A DNA stretch of 6,999 nt from Campylobacteraceae bacterium (GTDB lineage Bacteria; Campylobacterota; Campylobacteria; Campylobacterales; Sulfurospirillaceae): positions 1 to 6,999 of the forward strand of contig JALUMZ010000256.1 of assembly GCA_027055635.1 (NCBI GenBank), read 5' to 3'. The first letter of the stretch is position 1. Each line of letters begins with the position of its first letter. The notes under the pieces are model-generated. The model saw only the letters and a list, made by a program, of their open reading frames with translations, searched no databases and had not been told where the DNA came from. Positions 6,777-6,999 of this stretch are shown piece by piece. Made by a program: the position numbers and the translations under genes.

Positions 6777-6999
6777 AAAAAAGTTGGTGAGAATGGTTAC
6801 AAGATTAACCAGTCTCAATCCCCTTGAAATCGGGTCTATTTGTAATGATAGATATTGATAAACTTGAAGATATTATGAGAGTCTCAATCCCCTTGAAATC
6901 GGGTCTATTTGTAATCGGACAAATGCACGATGACAACAATACATTAAGTCTCAATCCCCTTGAAATCGGGTCTATTTGTAATCTGCATATCTCTATAAC
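6742..6999 (-). CRISPR. CRISPR array, leader-distal end (four repeats visible, continues past the right edge)
   Basis: Four 35-bp repeats lie at 6742-6776, 6812-6846, 6881-6915 and 6948-6982. In plus orientation each begins GTCTCAATCCCC and ends GTCTATTTGTAAT. The last three are identical. Spacers are 35 nt (6777-6811), 34 nt (6847-6880) and 32 nt (6916-6947), with 17 nt of a fourth before the edge. The base before each full repeat is A, so the repeat could be 36 bp. The minus strand is probably transcribed: there the repeat ends in GGGGATTGAGAC, and ATTGAGAC resembles the 8-nt ATTGAAAC crRNA handle of type I and III systems. A CCC/GGG pairing just before it would be a short Cas6-type hairpin. 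The degenerate repeat at the left end also marks the trailer side. No cas gene is in the window, so the subtype is undetermined; the repeat does not resemble the Campylobacter type II-C repeat I remember. Confidence 0.97.

Overview
The window is an AT-rich, tightly packed bacterial segment that reads as a member of the Campylobacterota (Epsilonproteobacteria). The reasons are a CheA fused to a C-terminal receiver domain, a CheV next to it, an LpxB with the epsilon-style N-terminus LEPSANLHL, and the order cheA-cheV-(unknown)-greA-lpxB, which I recall from memory as also present in Campylobacter jejuni. A free-living relative such as Sulfurimonas is plausible, but this is inference.

Positions 1-6554 hold six genes, all on the minus strand, read from right to left: lpxB, greA, argC, an LpxH-like metallophosphoesterase, cheV and cheA. 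The gaps are 11 nt, -8 nt, -11 nt, 19 nt and 10 nt, so this looks like one operon. A perfect TATAAT lies 28 nt upstream of the lpxB start (6582-6587). I see no terminator inside the operon. lpxB and argC start with TTG, each fixed by a good Shine-Dalgarno. The phosphoesterase has no Shine-Dalgarno and probably depends on translation of argC. cheA runs off the left edge a little before its C-terminus.

Functionally the operon mixes lipid A synthesis (LpxB and probably the step before it), transcript-elongation rescue (GreA), arginine synthesis (ArgC) and chemotaxis signalling (CheV, CheA). The two lipid A genes could act in consecutive reactions: the LpxH-type product, lipid X, is one of the two LpxB substrates.

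Positions 6555-6999 carry no protein gene. From left to right they hold the operon promoter, a candidate structured small RNA on the minus strand (about 6638-6721, with its own -10-like box, an 11-position closing stem and a U-tract), and the end of a CRISPR array (6742 to the right edge). The array shows four 35-bp repeats, three complete spacers and a fourth cut by the edge. The repeat's reverse complement ends in ATTGAGAC, a variant of the ATTGAAAC 5' handle of class 1 crRNAs, and the leftmost repeat is degenerate. Both point to minus-strand transcription, with leader and any cas genes beyond the right edge. The most interesting material is this array end together with the unexplained RNA-like element between it and lpxB.
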